A DNA stretch of 5,488 nucleotides, from positions 1 to 5,488 of the forward strand of contig JAZNUG010000011.1 of NCBI GenBank assembly GCA_045592165.1, given 5' to 3'. This DNA comes from SFEL01 sp045592165. GTDB lineage: Bacteria > Bacillota > Clostridia > Christensenellales > CAG-138. Positions 5,481-5,488 of this stretch are shown in pieces; position 1 is the first letter of the stretch; each line of letters starts with the position of its first letter. The translations under genes and the position numbers were made by a program. The notes beneath the pieces are model-generated. The model was given only the letters and a program-made list of their open reading frames with translations, ran no database searches and had not been told where the DNA came from.

Positions 5481-5488
5481 CAAAAAAC

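Noticed and set aside
1..5488. CRISPR array, tRNA/rRNA genes, insertion sequences, phage or defence genes
   Set aside because: No regular repeat-spacer pattern, tRNA cloverleaf, transposase frame or terminal inverted repeats were seen; nearly all the window is explained by metabolic and regulatory genes.

Overview
The window looks like the end of a contig from an anaerobic, fermentative Firmicute, probably in Clostridia. The main evidence is a phosphotransbutyrylase/butyrate kinase pair read together with a ferredoxin-dependent 2-oxoacid oxidoreductase. The mixed GC content and purine-rich Shine-Dalgarno sites fit this; no finer taxonomy is attempted. The first 31 bases are not biological. 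They match the reverse complement of the BGI/MGI (DNBSEQ) read adapter, so the real sequence starts at about position 32 and the last gene of the operon is cut there.

Positions 32-3609, minus strand, hold one operon read right to left: ptb (phosphate butyryltransferase), buk (butyrate kinase), a P-loop ATPase of unknown role, a two-cluster 4Fe-4S ferredoxin subunit, and the start of vorB (2-oxoacid:ferredoxin oxidoreductase subunit with the pyrimidine-binding fold). Gaps are 31, -1 (TAATG overlap), 24 and 19 nt, with no terminator between genes. The inferred chemistry is oxidative decarboxylation of a 2-oxoacid, probably branched-chain and derived from Val/Leu/Ile, to an acyl-CoA plus reduced ferredoxin. 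Ptb then makes the acyl phosphate and Buk makes ATP and the free acid. The catalytic TPP subunit and any gamma subunit would lie beyond the contig edge.

Positions 3610-3853 are a compact divergent control region. It holds a ptb promoter with a perfect TTGACA -35 box and a gntR promoter that appears to share the same -35 bases on the opposite strand. Three copies of an ATGATGTA(A/T) half-site lie across the ptb -10 and start region. Two further inverted repeats lie on the gntR side, one of which is a perfect TGTGA-N6-TCACA.

Positions 3854-4528, plus strand, encode a GntR-family regulator with an FCD domain. It is the natural candidate regulator of the operon. A hairpin with a GCAA loop, flanked by A-run and T-run, lies at 4567-4598 and can terminate both gntR and the convergent gene. 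Positions 4604-5413, minus strand, encode an alpha/beta hydrolase with a complete Ser-Asp-His triad; it is separate from the operon and has no evident link to it. The pathway itself is a known type. The least explained items are the P-loop ATPase inside the operon and the layered regulatory region.
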